A stretch of 64,000 nt of DNA from Ardenticatenaceae bacterium (GCA_030065875.1 JASJCR010000001.1:1-64000); one strand, 5' to 3'. Shown: positions 1-9,680, counted from the stretch's first letter. Notes: generated by a model from the letters alone, not told the origin. Numbers and translations: made by a program.

Positions 1-145
1 CCATGGAGACCGAAACCGGATAAATCCGGTTTTAACGCGATTTATCGCGTTTCGGTTTCCGTAGCGGCCGAATTTATTCGGCTGCGGCAAAATGGCGTCT
101 CTAAAATAAAGAAGTTAAGAATATTTTTGTAACAGTGTAATTAAT
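1..145 (+). repeat. Hairpin-rich dispersed repeat, copy 1 (upstream of ptsI)
   Basis: The segment folds as an outer stem (5' arm GGAGACCGAAAC near 4-15, 3' arm GTTTCGGTTTCC near 49-60, one G-U pair) around two small hairpins with GATAAATC/GATTTATC cores. A third hairpin follows (GCGGCCGAAT / ATTCGGCTGC), then an AT-rich tail ending in TTTTTGTAACAGTGTAA. A near-identical copy lies at 48884-49016 on the other strand, and related elements lie at 16735-16823 and 49011-49092. It ends about 60 bp before ptsI and may continue left of the window. Role unknown; it could supply a promoter or 5' leader. Confidence 0.8.
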
Positions 146-207
146 ATATCAGGGAAAGTTTTGCTGACATAAAGAAGTTCACATTCAAGACCACAGGCAT
201 CGAAGAC

Positions 208-1917
208 ATGAGTAAAACAATCAAAGGGCTTTCCGCTTCGCCAGGGGTGGCTATCGGACCTATATGGGTTTACCGGCCGGCTGAAATATTTATCGATGAT
301 GGGCAAACCAAACAGCCGGAGGAAGAGTGGATTCTGTTCCTGGATGCCACAGCCACTGCTCGCAGGCAGCTACAGGCATTGGAAGAGAAGGCCCGCCATG
401 AGATCGGTCCGGCGGAGGCGGAAATATTTGCGGCTCATCAAATGTTTCTCGAAGATCCGGATTTGCAGGGCATGATTGAGGGATTAATTCGGGAAGAGAT
501 GCTCAATGCCCCGGCGGCCGTTCAGAATGCGGTTGAGGGGTATGCTGGTGCGTTTGAAGAAATGGATGACGCTTATTTTCGGGAGCGGGCGGCCGATATT
601 CGTGACGTAGGCGCCAGGCTTATTCGCTGCCTGTTAGGGATTGATCACGATCTAAACAGCTTCCCTGACCGGCCGGTTATCATCGTGGCCGAAGATTTGA
701 CCCCCTCTGATACGGTGCAGTTCCCCAAAGAGCAGCTGCTCGGTTTTTGTACGATGCGCGGTGGCCCCACCTCTCATACGGCGATCCTGGCTCGCAGTTT
801 GGGTTTACCGGCCGTGGTTAGCGCCCCGGTGGATTTGGATTTTTTACAAGATGATACAACGGTAATTTTGGACGGCGGGTCGGGTCAAATCGTCATCGAC
901 CCCTCAAAGGGCTCCCTGGCCGAAGCCGAGAAAATGCAAGAGGCGTGGCTGGCTGCTGAAAAATCCGCTTTGGCGGCCGCGCACGACCCGGCTATCACGC
1001 TTGATGGTCAGGTGGTCGAGATTGTCGCCAATATCGGCAATCTTGCCGATGCCCATGAGGCCCTCGAAAAGGGTGCAGAGGGGGTGGGGCTGTTCAGAAC
1101 CGAGTTTCTCTTTTTAGAACGCGCGGATATGCCTGATGAAGAAGAGCAGTATCTAGCGTATCGGGATATTTTTCAGGTGATGGGGGAGCGGCCGATGCTC
1201 GTGCGAACGCTTGATATTGGGGGGGATAAGTCGGTTTCTTATATCGGTTTTGAGGAGGAGCAAAATCCGTTTTTAGGGTGGCGGGGCATTCGCATGATGG
1301 ACGATCACCCCCATTTGCTGCTGACTCAGCTGCGGGCCCTACTGCGAGCCGGGGCCGGATGCGATTTGCGAATTATGGTGCCAATGGTGGCCACAAAAAA
1401 TGAGGCGGAATTTGGGCGATCCCTTCTTGAAAAAGCGCAAACCCAATTGCGTAGTGAAGGGTTGAAGCAGGCCCAACAGGTGCAGTACGGCATTATGATC
1501 GAAGTGCCCTCGGCCGCCCTGATGGCCGCTCAAATTATCGACGTGGTCGACTTCTTCTCAATTGGCACCAATGATTTAACCCAGTATACGCTGGCTGTTG
1601 ACCGCACCAATGAGCGGGTGGCTCATCTGGGATCACCTTTTGATCCGGCGGTTTTAAAACTCATTCAAATGACCATCGATGCGGCCCATGCAAAAAACAA
1701 ATGGGTAGGCATGTGTGGTGAATTTGCCGGCCAGCCGCTGGCTGTCCCGGTCCTGTTGGGGTTGGGTCTGGATGAATTTAGCATGGCGCCAACGGCCGTT
1801 CCTGGAGTCAAAGAATGTATTCGCCGCTTGAGCGCCGCTGATTGCAAAGTGGTGGCTGAGAAGGTCATGGAGATGGGATCGGCAGATGAGGTGAGGGCTT
1901 ATTTGGAGAAGCAATAG
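208..1917 (+). CDS. ptsI: Phosphoenolpyruvate-protein phosphotransferase (PTS enzyme I)
   Basis: Enzyme I transfers phosphate from PEP to HPr, the first cytoplasmic step of the phosphotransferase system. The 569-aa product has the family's usual length. It has the N-terminal HPr-binding domain, the phosphohistidine loop GGPTSHTAILARS with the active His at residue 190, the PEP-binding signatures GLFRTEFLF and SIGTNDLTQYTLAVDR, and the active-site cysteine near the C-terminus (MCGEF, Cys503). These match E. coli His189 and Cys502. No HPr or EII gene is visible here, so partners must lie elsewhere. The ATG at 208 has no clear Shine-Dalgarno; no other start is available in frame before a stop at 142-144. 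A hairpin repeat occupies the upstream region. Confidence 0.95.
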   Translation: MSKTIKGLSASPGVAIGPIWVYRPAEIFIDDGQTKQPEEEWILFLDATATARRQLQALEEKARHEIGPAEAEIFAAHQMFLEDPDLQGMIEGLIREEMLNAPAAVQNAVEGYAGAFEEMDDAYFRERAADIRDVGARLIRCLLGIDHDLNSFPDRPVIIVAEDLTPSDTVQFPKEQLLGFCTMRGGPTSHTAILARSLGLPAVVSAPVDLDFLQDDTTVILDGGSGQIVIDPSKGSLAEAEKMQEAWLAAEKSALAAAHDPAITLDGQVVEIVANIGNLADAHEALEKGAEGVGLFRTEFLFLERADMPDEEEQYLAYRDIFQVMGERPMLVRTLDIGGDKSVSYIGFEEEQNPFLGWRGIRMMDDHPHLLLTQLRALLRAGAGCDLRIMVPMVATKNEAEFGRSLLEKAQTQLRSEGLKQAQQVQYGIMIEVPSAALMAAQIIDVVDFFSIGTNDLTQYTLAVDRTNERVAHLGSPFDPAVLKLIQMTIDAAHAKNKWVGMCGEFAGQPLAVPVLLGLGLDEFSMAPTAVPGVKECIRRLSAADCKVVAEKVMEMGSADEVRAYLEKQ

Positions 1918-1992
1918 GTAAGGTTTAAGCAACAGGCAGATTTGCTAAAGGGAATTTACCCCGGAGCCTTCATTTTCCATTATACTGTGGGT

Positions 1993-4890
1993 ATGTCTGA
2001 GACTTTGCTGCGCACGAAGTTCCATATTCCTTCGCCACGGCTGACCCATGTCTCTCGACCCCATCTCATTTTGCATCTCAACCAAGGTTTGCAGCTTGGT
2101 CACGGCCTCTTCCTCATTTCCGCTCCGGCCGGTTTTGGCAAGACAACGCTTGTCGCTGAATGGGCGCAGGAATTGAAATTGACGATTGAAGATTTACGAG
2201 ATACGAAATACGGGAAACGAGAGACGAAAGACGAAATACGAAATACGAAATACGAGGTACGAGACAATAAAAAACTGCGGGGTAGGGCAAAGGATAGCCC
2301 AATTGTCAATCATCAATCCAAAATCGCCAATCATTTGGTCTGGTTGTCACTTGATGAAGGGGATAACGATCCTGCCCGCTTCCTTTCTTATTTTACGGCC
2401 GCTTTGAGCCGCGGTGAGGACAAAATCGGAAACGGGGCGCGTCGTATGCTGCAATCGCCGCAGCTGCCGGTGGCTGAAGATGTTTTGACCTCATTAATCA
2501 ACGATATCGCCCTCCTCTCTGAAAAAATTATTGTAGTTCTCGATGATTACCACGTTGTGGAATCTGAAGAGGTTCATCGTGCGCTTGCCTTTTTGCTCGA
2601 CCATCTACCCCCCCAACTGCATCTGGTTATCGTGACCAGGGAAGATCCGCAGCTGCCGATCGCTCGTTTTCGCGCCCGCGGAAAATTGACCGAGCTGCGC
2701 GGTCTTGATCTGCGATTTACGCTTTCTGAAATTGAGGAGTTTTTTAACCGGGCGATCGCATTGAATCTTTCGGAAGCCGAAATCGCCGTGCTTGAAACGC
2801 GTACAGAAGGATGGATAGCCGGTTTGCAGCTGGCCGCAATAGCCATTCAGGGCAGCCGGGACAGCAGCACGCTTATCGGCTCATTTACCGGGAGTCATCG
2901 TTTTGTGCTGGATTACCTGGTCGAAGAGGTTTTAGACCAGCAGCCCAAGGAAATTCAAACCTTTTTGCTCAAAACGGCCGTTCTAGGGCGGATGACCGGT
3001 CAATTGTGTGATGCCCTTACCGGTTGGGACAATGGGGAAGAGATCCTTGAGCGTCTGGATCACGACAACCTTTTTGTCGTCCCTCTCGATGAAGAGCGAC
3101 ACTGGTATCGCTATCACCACCTCTTTTCTGATCTGCTGCGTTTGCGGCTAAGTCAAACGCGTGCCGATGATTTGTCTAAGCTCCATTTGCGGGCCAGCGA
3201 GTGGTTTGAACAACTTGGGCACGTTGATGAAGCGATTGACCATGCTTTGCGGGCGGAGAATTTTGAACGGGCCGCAGCGTTGCTGGAGCGGCGGGCGGAC
3301 GTGCTGTGGCAGCGTGGTGAACATGTTAAATTGCGCAAATGGCTGGCGAAGCTGCCTGATGAGCTAGTTTGTTCCCGGCCGGAACTATGCATCTTTGACG
3401 CCTGGTATTTATTTGCTAGTGGTCAGCATGATGTGGCTGAAGAGACGCTTAAAGCGGCCGAGCAAGCCTTTCAATCAATCACCGACTGTGGGACACTGAC
3501 GGCGCTGGTCGAGGTTGATCCAACAACCCATGCAGAGGAGGCACGGTTATGCGGCCGGGTGGCCGCGATTCGAGCCTTTATGGATTCATATCGCGGGGAC
3601 GTAGCGGGAATTATCCGCCACGCGAACCGGGCTCTTGTTTGCCTACCGGAAGGGGATCGGACCTGGCGCAGCATTACGGAGATCGTTTCCGGTGATGCGT
3701 ATGGGTTTAAGGGCGATCTGAGCGCCGCTTACCGATCACGTATGGATGCCTACCAGAACTGCCTGGCCGCGGGTGACACATACTACGCTATCCTGGCCGG
3801 TATTAAGGTGGCCATTACGCTGCGATCTCAGGGACACCTTCAGCAGACAATCGAGACTTGTCAGGATGTCATTCGGTTGGCTGACGAGTGTGGACTATCG
3901 TCTACAAGCGTCACCGGGCTGGCGTACGCTCTGAAAGGGGAAGTGCTGGCCGAATTGAACGAGATGGATGAGGCGTTCATTCATGCCCGCAAGGGGATCA
4001 GATTGGTCACACGCGGAATCGACCTCACCCTAAGCGGCTGGGGCTATCTCTGCATGATGAGGATCTATTTTTCATCGAAGGACGCGGCCGGCATCAGAGC
4101 GATCAGGCAAAAAATGGAGAATCTCGAGCAGGAATCGACCTTGCCTCCTTGGGTAAAAAGCCAAGTTGAGGCGTGGCAGGTAAGGGTCTGGCTGGCGCAA
4201 GGCGATCTACGGCCGGCCGTTGCCTGGGCAGCGGAGCGCGGTCTGGGAGCCGAGGATCAAAAGACGATTTTGCCCCCTGCTATTGATTTTATCGCCCTGT
4301 TTGATTACCTGGTGTTGGCCCGCATCCGGATTGAGCAAAAGCGGCTGGATGAAGCCTCTGATCTGCTCAGCCGGCTTCTGGAAACGGCCGAAGCCGGCGG
4401 CCGTATGGCCCGCACGATCGAAATTCTGCTGCTGCAGGCGCTTGTGTTACACGCTGGTGGTGACCTTACCAGAGCGATATCCCGATTGAAGAAGGCCGTG
4501 GCCCTCGCTGAACCGGAAGGGTTTGTGCGCATTTTTTTGGATGAAGGCGAACCGGTGGCTCGCCTGCTTCGGAAAATCGTACGCCGTGGGATGGCGACAA
4601 ATTATGCCAAGCGTTTATTAAATGCATTTTCAACGGCCGAATCGGTGGCTGAGCCCGAAAGAAACGTTGCTGATCCGTCTGCTCTGATTGAGCCGCTCAG
4701 TGAACGGGAACTGGAAGTACTCCATCACATCGCTCAGGGATTGACCAATCAGGAAATTGCCGATCGGCTGTACCTATCGCTCAATACGATTAAGGTTCAC
4801 ACCCGCAACATCTACAGCAAGCTCGATGCGCACAATCGCATGCAGGCGGTCGCCACGGCCCGCTCTTTGGGAATACTTCTTCGCGCCTGA
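1993..4890 (+). CDS. MalT-like LuxR-family STAND transcriptional regulator
   Basis: A large ATP-dependent activator (about 965 aa from the ATG at 1993; a TTG at 1942 is an alternative start). An N-terminal P-loop ATPase with Walker A APAGFGKTT near residue 45 is followed by WLSLDEGDNDPARF, Walker B IIVVLDDYH, a TPR-like helical region, and a C-terminal LuxR HTH (LSERELEVLHHIAQGLTNQE ... NTIKVHTRNIYSKL). Members sense an unknown inducer, oligomerise and activate transcription. Residues 61-114, between Walker A and the WLSLDEG motif, form a Lys/Arg/Glu-rich insertion encoded by tandem repeats that is not typical of the family. The gene sits just upstream of a hydrolase cluster and may be its activator (inference). 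Confidence 0.92.
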   Translation: MSETLLRTKFHIPSPRLTHVSRPHLILHLNQGLQLGHGLFLISAPAGFGKTTLVAEWAQELKLTIEDLRDTKYGKRETKDEIRNTKYEVRDNKKLRGRAKDSPIVNHQSKIANHLVWLSLDEGDNDPARFLSYFTAALSRGEDKIGNGARRMLQSPQLPVAEDVLTSLINDIALLSEKIIVVLDDYHVVESEEVHRALAFLLDHLPPQLHLVIVTREDPQLPIARFRARGKLTELRGLDLRFTLSEIEEFFNRAIALNLSEAEIAVLETRTEGWIAGLQLAAIAIQGSRDSSTLIGSFTGSHRFVLDYLVEEVLDQQPKEIQTFLLKTAVLGRMTGQLCDALTGWDNGEEILERLDHDNLFVVPLDEERHWYRYHHLFSDLLRLRLSQTRADDLSKLHLRASEWFEQLGHVDEAIDHALRAENFERAAALLERRADVLWQRGEHVKLRKWLAKLPDELVCSRPELCIFDAWYLFASGQHDVAEETLKAAEQAFQSITDCGTLTALVEVDPTTHAEEARLCGRVAAIRAFMDSYRGDVAGIIRHANRALVCLPEGDRTWRSITEIVSGDAYGFKGDLSAAYRSRMDAYQNCLAAGDTYYAILAGIKVAITLRSQGHLQQTIETCQDVIRLADECGLSSTSVTGLAYALKGEVLAELNEMDEAFIHARKGIRLVTRGIDLTLSGWGYLCMMRIYFSSKDAAGIRAIRQKMENLEQESTLPPWVKSQVEAWQVRVWLAQGDLRPAVAWAAERGLGAEDQKTILPPAIDFIALFDYLVLARIRIEQKRLDEASDLLSRLLETAEAGGRMARTIEILLLQALVLHAGGDLTRAISRLKKAVALAEPEGFVRIFLDEGEPVARLLRKIVRRGMATNYAKRLLNAFSTAESVAEPERNVADPSALIEPLSERELEVLHHIAQGLTNQEIADRLYLSLNTIKVHTRNIYSKLDAHNRMQAVATARSLGILLRA
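2179..2334 (+). repeat. In-frame tandem-repeat insertion inside the MalT-like gene
   Basis: The stretch consists of short ACGAAATACG-like units (about 2191-2265) followed by a CAATTGTCAATCATCAATCC-type stretch. It keeps the reading frame and adds about 50 residues to the ATPase domain. The opening words (ATTGACGAT ... TTTACGA.ATACGAAATACG) recur outside genes at 33072-33097, so this is a dispersed repeat family that has landed in a coding region. It has few stops in several frames, which would help such an insertion be tolerated. Confidence 0.7.
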
Positions 4891-4938
4891 TGCCCACACC
4901 CATTCAATCAAAGTTATAAGAGCCTGTCATTTACCCCC

Positions 4939-4987
4939 CAAATAACACCTTCGTAGTATGACATTAATACTGTCTTGCGCTTATGCT
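4939..4987 (+). promoter_or_regulatory. Promoter with composite box 1 (shared with 9681-9729)
   Basis: Three words are conserved with exact spacing at this site and at 9681: CAAATAACACC, six bases, GTATGACATTAATAC, ten bases, TTATGCT. A sigma70-like reading fits: -35 ATGACA (4958-4963), an 18-base spacer, -10 TATGCT (4982-4987), with CAAATAACACC as an upstream activator site. GTAT and ATAC frame an imperfect palindrome. It lies about 70 bp before the acyltransferase start. Confidence 0.6.
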
Positions 4988-5055
4988 AAAAGAGAGGAGC
5001 CATAATTGTCATGCAAAATATAGTCCGGTGATTTTGCCAGAAAGGAGAAAAAGCG

Positions 5056-6201
5056 ATGACAGGCATTGCAAAAAGTAAGAGGCTGCACTTTCTTGATAAT
5101 CTGCGTACTTTGATCATATTCTTTGTGGTTGTGGTTCACACCAGTGGACTTTATTTAATGGGTGACACCTGGTCCTGGTTCTGGATTGTGGAAGACCCGT
5201 CCAATAACAGCGTATCCGGCCTGATTTTTCTGGTATTGGATATTTTCCTGATGGCAACCCTCTTCTTCATTTCAGGTTACCTGGCCCCACCCTCTCTCAA
5301 AAAGAAATCACCAGGAGAGTTTTTCTGGTCGAAATTCAGGAGATTAATCATTCCCTGGTTGATCGCCGTTCTGACGCTTATCCCCCTGTACAAGGTCATC
5401 TTTTTGTATTCGAGGGGGCTACCTCAAGAGAACTGGACTACCTACTTTCATATCACCAACCCCAACAGCCAGAACTGGCTGTGGTTCCTTCCCGTGCTCT
5501 TCCTCTTTAACATCATATATGTGGTGATGTCAGAATCAAAAAGCAAGCTTCCCAAGATTTCATTTCGTTGGGCGGTTTTGACGACGTTTGTCGTTGGCTA
5601 TCTTTACAGTGTAGGGATGAGCTTGTATGGTTTGAGCGGCTGGACCTTAACCCCGCTGCTCGACTTCCAGAATGAAAGAATCTTGATCTACTTCATGTTC
5701 TTCCTGCTGGGGATTTTGGGCTACAGGTTGCGGATATTTGATGAGAAGCCGCAAAGCAGGGCCCTGTTTATCGCTGTGAACCTCACATCGTGGGTCCCCA
5801 TTACCGCATATATATTCTTCCTGCTCTATCCTCTGGTTTTTAGCCCCGGCAACTTTGTTGTTTCCAGAGTGGCCGATACCTGGATTACGTGGTTCTGCTT
5901 CCAGCTGGCCCTGTTTGGCCTGGTGTACCAGATGATTCAAACCTCCTGGCGCTTTTTTGACGGGACCGGGAGAATCTGGAGCGAGCTGAACCGCAATTCC
6001 TACGGCGTTTACATCATTCACGTGGTGGTGTTGGGGGTGATCGCCCTGTTCCTGCGCGAGACCGCCATGCCTTCGCTATGGAAGCACTTTACCCTAGCGT
6101 TATCCACCTACATCGTCTGCAACCTGCTCATTTCGATTTATCGACTGGTTGTCACCTCTAGTAGAGAGCTGCCGCAGCCGGAAATCGCAGCCAGCCGGTA
6201 A
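5056..6201 (+). CDS. Acyltransferase 3 family membrane protein
   Basis: The 381-aa integral membrane protein has about ten hydrophobic segments. Its N-terminus (FLDNLRTLIIFFVVVVHTSG) carries the histidine typical of acyltransferase family 3, which O-acylates sugars, peptidoglycan or exopolymers using acyl-CoA. A good Shine-Dalgarno (AAAGGAG) precedes the ATG at 5056. It is first in a co-directional set of hydrolases and is preceded by the shared composite promoter box. The substrate cannot be told from sequence. A 26-bp perfect palindrome lies just downstream. Confidence 0.85.
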   Translation: MTGIAKSKRLHFLDNLRTLIIFFVVVVHTSGLYLMGDTWSWFWIVEDPSNNSVSGLIFLVLDIFLMATLFFISGYLAPPSLKKKSPGEFFWSKFRRLIIPWLIAVLTLIPLYKVIFLYSRGLPQENWTTYFHITNPNSQNWLWFLPVLFLFNIIYVVMSESKSKLPKISFRWAVLTTFVVGYLYSVGMSLYGLSGWTLTPLLDFQNERILIYFMFFLLGILGYRLRIFDEKPQSRALFIAVNLTSWVPITAYIFFLLYPLVFSPGNFVVSRVADTWITWFCFQLALFGLVYQMIQTSWRFFDGTGRIWSELNRNSYGVYIIHVVVLGVIALFLRETAMPSLWKHFTLALSTYIVCNLLISIYRLVVTSSRELPQPEIAASR

Positions 6202-6231
6202 TCAGCCAGCATCAATTTTTCTAAGATGATG

Positions 6232-6257
6232 AACGGCCGCAGCATGCTGCGGCCGTT
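6232..6257. repeat. 26-bp perfect palindrome
   Basis: The sequence reads identically on both strands around a GCAGCATGCTGC centre with CGGCC/GGCCG arms. A degenerate copy with the same centre lies after the next gene (8335-8352). It could be a terminator-like hairpin after the acyltransferase gene or a protein-binding site; no T-tract follows it. Confidence 0.75.
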
Positions 6258-6265
6258 TATCCAGT

Positions 6266-6338
6266 TGTCATTCCCGCGAAAGCGGGAATCTACTGGGTTG
6301 TCACCGGCGGATCCCCGTCTACGTGGGGATGACGGGCC
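6266..6338. repeat. REP-like palindromic element
   Basis: This intergenic element opens with GTCATTCCCGCGAAAGCGGG and closes with TGGGGATGACGGG. A second copy lies at 16603-16696. Such elements are common intergenic repeats in many bacteria and can stabilise mRNA 3' ends. Confidence 0.75.
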
Positions 6339-6377
6339 TGTTCTGTTATAGATGAGGGTATAAGGAGGGACTTTAAA

Positions 6378-8324
6378 ATGAAAATCGTTATCAACAAAAC
6401 ATGGGCAGCGATCGCTCTGATTTTGGTCCTGGTTGCGGCCGTTGTCCTCATTTTTGTTAACCGGACCGGCCGAAAAAAGATCTCTCAATTTGGCCAATAT
6501 CCGGGGTATTCTGAGGCGGTTTACGATGGGTACGAGCGCCAATCACAATACCTGACGCTTGGCGACGGCACCCGGTTAGCTTATGACCTCTACCTGCCGA
6601 CAAAAGATGGGGAACCGGCAGACGTGCCATTACCAACCCTCTTTAAATATACCCCTTATCTGCGAGCATTTACGATTTATGATGAAGACGGTGATTTTCT
6701 TCTGGGCGATCTGTTTCCTTTAAAGGGATACCAGAAAGCCATGCTGCGGTTTCGCTACCAAACCTCCGATCAGGGCCACCTGATGGACGCGGTTTTCAAT
6801 ACAGAATGGCTGGAGACGATGCTCCATCACGGTTACGCTGTGGTGGTGGTTGAACGGCCGGGGACCGGCGCGTCTTTTGGCGTGATGGACCCATCCTTTG
6901 AGGTGGGGGCCAAACAGGCGGATGAAATTCTGAACTGGATGGCCGCCCAGCCGTGGTGTGATGGCCATATCGGCATGTTTGGCGACTCGTGGCAGGCGAT
7001 GATTCAGTTCGCGGCCGCCAGCACCGGCAACCCGCACCTCAAGGCGATCATGCCGGTTTCCAGCTCGCTCGACAGCTACAGCGCGGTCAACTACCGCGGT
7101 GGGGTGTATAACAACACCTTTAACACCCTGTTTTCCTGGTCAACCGGTGCGCTGGAGGTGATGGCTACTCCGGTCGACGAGGACCTAGACGGCGACCTGC
7201 TGGCCCAGGCCCGGGCGGAACGGAGTGGCGCCACGGTTGGTGAAAAATCAGATGAGGTGCTGCGTCTGTATCCCTATCACGACAGCATCACGGCCGGCGG
7301 GGAAAACGTCTGGGAAGGGGATTTTGCCCTTTATCCGTTTATCGGCCGGATCAACGAGGCCGGGGTCCCGATTTACATGACCAACGGCTGGTATGATCTA
7401 TTTACGAGCGACATGTTTCTCTGGTATGAGAACCTGACCGTGCCCCGCCGATTAATTGTGCGTCCCTTGGATCACAGTGAAGTGGAAGAGGATGCCTCTG
7501 ACCTCGATTTCGGGGCTGAAGCCCATCGCTGGTTTGACTACTGGCTCAAGGGAATCGAGAACGGAATTATGGATGAGCCGCCGATCGCCTATTGCGTGAT
7601 GGGCAAATCAAAGCGAGACGCCTGGCAGACAAGTGATGGGTGGCCGCCGGATAATCACGGGCAAACGCCCTTCTATTTTTCAGAGGGAAGAAGCGGGACC
7701 GTATCCTCGACCAATGATGGGTTTCTGATTTCTGCCGCACCACCTGCCCCAAACGGGCATGACGGCTACACGGTCGATTATTCAACTTCCACGGGCGAAC
7801 AGTCCCGCTGGGGCGCAGTGATGAGCGGCAGCGCATACTCAAATATGCGACCCAATGATGAAAAGGCATTAACCTATACGACTGCGCCGCTAGAAGAGGC
7901 CGTGCAGGTGACCGGACATCCGGTCGTGCACCTCTGGTTAGAAACAAACGCCCCAACTCTCGATGTTTTTGTCTACCTGGAAGAGGTAGATTGGTTGGGA
8001 AATTCGACCTACATCACTGAAGGAAACCTGCGGGCGACCCATCGTGCCTTGAGCGTTGCTCCATACGATAATTTGGGTCTGCCGTATCACAGCTTTGATC
8101 AGGAAGATATGGAGACCATTCCGGCCGGGGAGCCTTTTGAGCTGGTGTTTGATCTACTCCCGACCTCATATCTGTTTGAGAAAGGCAATCGCCTGCGAAT
8201 CACCGTAGCCTTTGCGGATGCCGATAATTTTGAGACGCCGAAGCTGGATCCGCCGCCGGTCCTCAAACTGCTGCGCAATCGATCGTTTCCAACCTACATT
8301 GAGCTGCCCGTCATTCATAATTGA
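6378..8324 (+). CDS. CocE/NonD (X-Pro dipeptidyl-peptidase type) hydrolase, membrane-anchored
   Basis: The 648-aa serine hydrolase has an N-terminal membrane anchor (residues ~8-30), so it probably acts outside the cell. The S15/CocE catalytic triad can be placed: nucleophile in GDSWQ (Ser204), Asp340 in NGWYD, and His366 in PLDHSE. A C-terminal jelly-roll domain follows (from about residue 480, HPVVHLWLETNAPTLDVFVY). The family cleaves Xaa-Pro dipeptides, acylated antibiotics or esters; the substrate here is unknown. A strong Shine-Dalgarno (AAGGAGGG) precedes the start. It is second in the hydrolase cluster, behind a REP-type repeat. Confidence 0.88.
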   Translation: MKIVINKTWAAIALILVLVAAVVLIFVNRTGRKKISQFGQYPGYSEAVYDGYERQSQYLTLGDGTRLAYDLYLPTKDGEPADVPLPTLFKYTPYLRAFTIYDEDGDFLLGDLFPLKGYQKAMLRFRYQTSDQGHLMDAVFNTEWLETMLHHGYAVVVVERPGTGASFGVMDPSFEVGAKQADEILNWMAAQPWCDGHIGMFGDSWQAMIQFAAASTGNPHLKAIMPVSSSLDSYSAVNYRGGVYNNTFNTLFSWSTGALEVMATPVDEDLDGDLLAQARAERSGATVGEKSDEVLRLYPYHDSITAGGENVWEGDFALYPFIGRINEAGVPIYMTNGWYDLFTSDMFLWYENLTVPRRLIVRPLDHSEVEEDASDLDFGAEAHRWFDYWLKGIENGIMDEPPIAYCVMGKSKRDAWQTSDGWPPDNHGQTPFYFSEGRSGTVSSTNDGFLISAAPPAPNGHDGYTVDYSTSTGEQSRWGAVMSGSAYSNMRPNDEKALTYTTAPLEEAVQVTGHPVVHLWLETNAPTLDVFVYLEEVDWLGNSTYITEGNLRATHRALSVAPYDNLGLPYHSFDQEDMETIPAGEPFELVFDLLPTSYLFEKGNRLRITVAFADADNFETPKLDPPPVLKLLRNRSFPTYIELPVIHN

Positions 8325-8332
8325 GATCCTGT

Positions 8333-8352
8333 AGGGCCGCAGCATGCTGCAG
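8333..8352. repeat. Degenerate copy of the GCAGCATGCTGC palindrome
   Basis: GGCCGCAGCATGCTGCAGC shares the 12-bp core and left arm with the perfect palindrome at 6232-6257. Both copies lie directly downstream of a stop codon in the same gene cluster. Confidence 0.55.
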
Positions 8353-8466
8353 CTTACGAGTTGGCGATGTGGGTCAAAGACAGCGCCTGAATCGAACGGG
8401 GAGAGAGGTTTGCCGGTCACGATGTCGATTAAATTTTAGATAGACAACGCCTACAGGGAGAAATTG

Positions 8467-9645
8467 ATGAGCAACATAAAAAGAATCAGAAAAAAAGAGT
8501 GCCAGAGGGTATTTAGCTTCCCGGCTGGCGTCATCTTGACCCTGTTCATGTTGATTGGCTGTGGACCATCGGCTGCGGAACTGGCAGCAGTTGATTACAC
8601 GCCGGATTCGGGCGGTGACTGGGAGATCTCGACCCCGGAAGCGGAGGGCTTGGACCCAGATCTGGTGGCGGAATTGTATTACAACGCGGCCGAGATGGAG
8701 ACCCTCTACGGGCTGTTGGTTGTAAAAAACGGCCGCCTGATTGCTGAAGGGTACTTTAACGAAGGCTCAATTGACCAGGCTTCAACCGGCCGGACATCGA
8801 CAGCGAAGAGCTTCACTTCGGCCCTGGTGGGCATCGCCCTGGAGCAAGGGTGTCTGGACAACCTGGATCAGAAAATGATTGAGTTTTTCCCGGAATTCGC
8901 TGACCAGCTAGAAGACCCGCGAAAAGAGCAGATCACGATTCGGGACCTGCTGCAAATGCGCGGTGGATATCCCGATGAGGAAATGACATCGAACTATTTT
9001 GATATTATGTTTTTCGAGGGCAACTGGAAATTTTTGCCACACCTGGTCGATTTTCCGCTAACCAGCGATCCGGGAACCGAATTTCAGTATAGCAATTTAA
9101 CCTCCCACATTCTCGGTGTCATTGTGAGTAGGGCGTGTGGGCAGGATTTGGATTCATTTGCCCAACAATACCTGTTTTCGCCACTGGATGCGGACTTATA
9201 CGGTTGGCAGGTCGACGACGATGGCTACTGCTGGGGTTTTGGAGAGATCTATTTAACTGCCAGGAACATGGCCAAGTTTGGGAAGCTGTATCTCGACGGC
9301 GGAGTTTATAACGGGCAGCAGATCATATCCCAAGAATGGACAGAGGCGTCAATGCAGAGACACTCAGAAAAAATTGTCCGTGGATGGCTCACTCCCCGAT
9401 ACGGTAATTTTTTTGATCGTGGTTATGGTTATCAATGGTGGTCTTCAAGGGCAGGGGATCATTATTTCAATTATGCCTCTGGGCATGGTGGCAACTACAT
9501 CATTTTGCTTCATGATCTGGACATGATTATTGTGACTACGGCCGATCCGCTACATGATATGTGGGATGGTGAAGATCCCTGGAAGTATGAAGGAGCCATT
9601 AACCGACTGGTTGCTGGTTTTATCAAATCATTACCGGCCGAGTAA
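8467..9645 (+). CDS. Serine hydrolase lipoprotein (class C beta-lactamase fold)
   Basis: The lipoprotein starts at the ATG at 8467, directly after a TTG, with GGGAG upstream. A signal peptide ends in lipobox LIGC (near residue 35). The penicillin-recognising fold is shown by STAK (Ser111, Lys114), YSN (Tyr208) and GHGG (His340, in place of KTG). The family includes esterases, D-aminopeptidases and transpeptidase relatives. It is probably tethered outside the membrane. A second member of the family lies at 11319, in the same cluster. Substrate unknown. Confidence 0.88.
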   Translation: MSNIKRIRKKECQRVFSFPAGVILTLFMLIGCGPSAAELAAVDYTPDSGGDWEISTPEAEGLDPDLVAELYYNAAEMETLYGLLVVKNGRLIAEGYFNEGSIDQASTGRTSTAKSFTSALVGIALEQGCLDNLDQKMIEFFPEFADQLEDPRKEQITIRDLLQMRGGYPDEEMTSNYFDIMFFEGNWKFLPHLVDFPLTSDPGTEFQYSNLTSHILGVIVSRACGQDLDSFAQQYLFSPLDADLYGWQVDDDGYCWGFGEIYLTARNMAKFGKLYLDGGVYNGQQIISQEWTEASMQRHSEKIVRGWLTPRYGNFFDRGYGYQWWSSRAGDHYFNYASGHGGNYIILLHDLDMIIVTTADPLHDMWDGEDPWKYEGAINRLVAGFIKSLPAE

Positions 9646-9680
9646 TCGTTTCTAATACCCTTGGTAGGCAGTTAACTTAT

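Noticed and set aside
2100..2407. Several overlapping frames on both strands at the tandem repeat
   Set aside because: They arise because the repeat has few stop codons; the MalT-like frame is the only one continuous with conserved domains.
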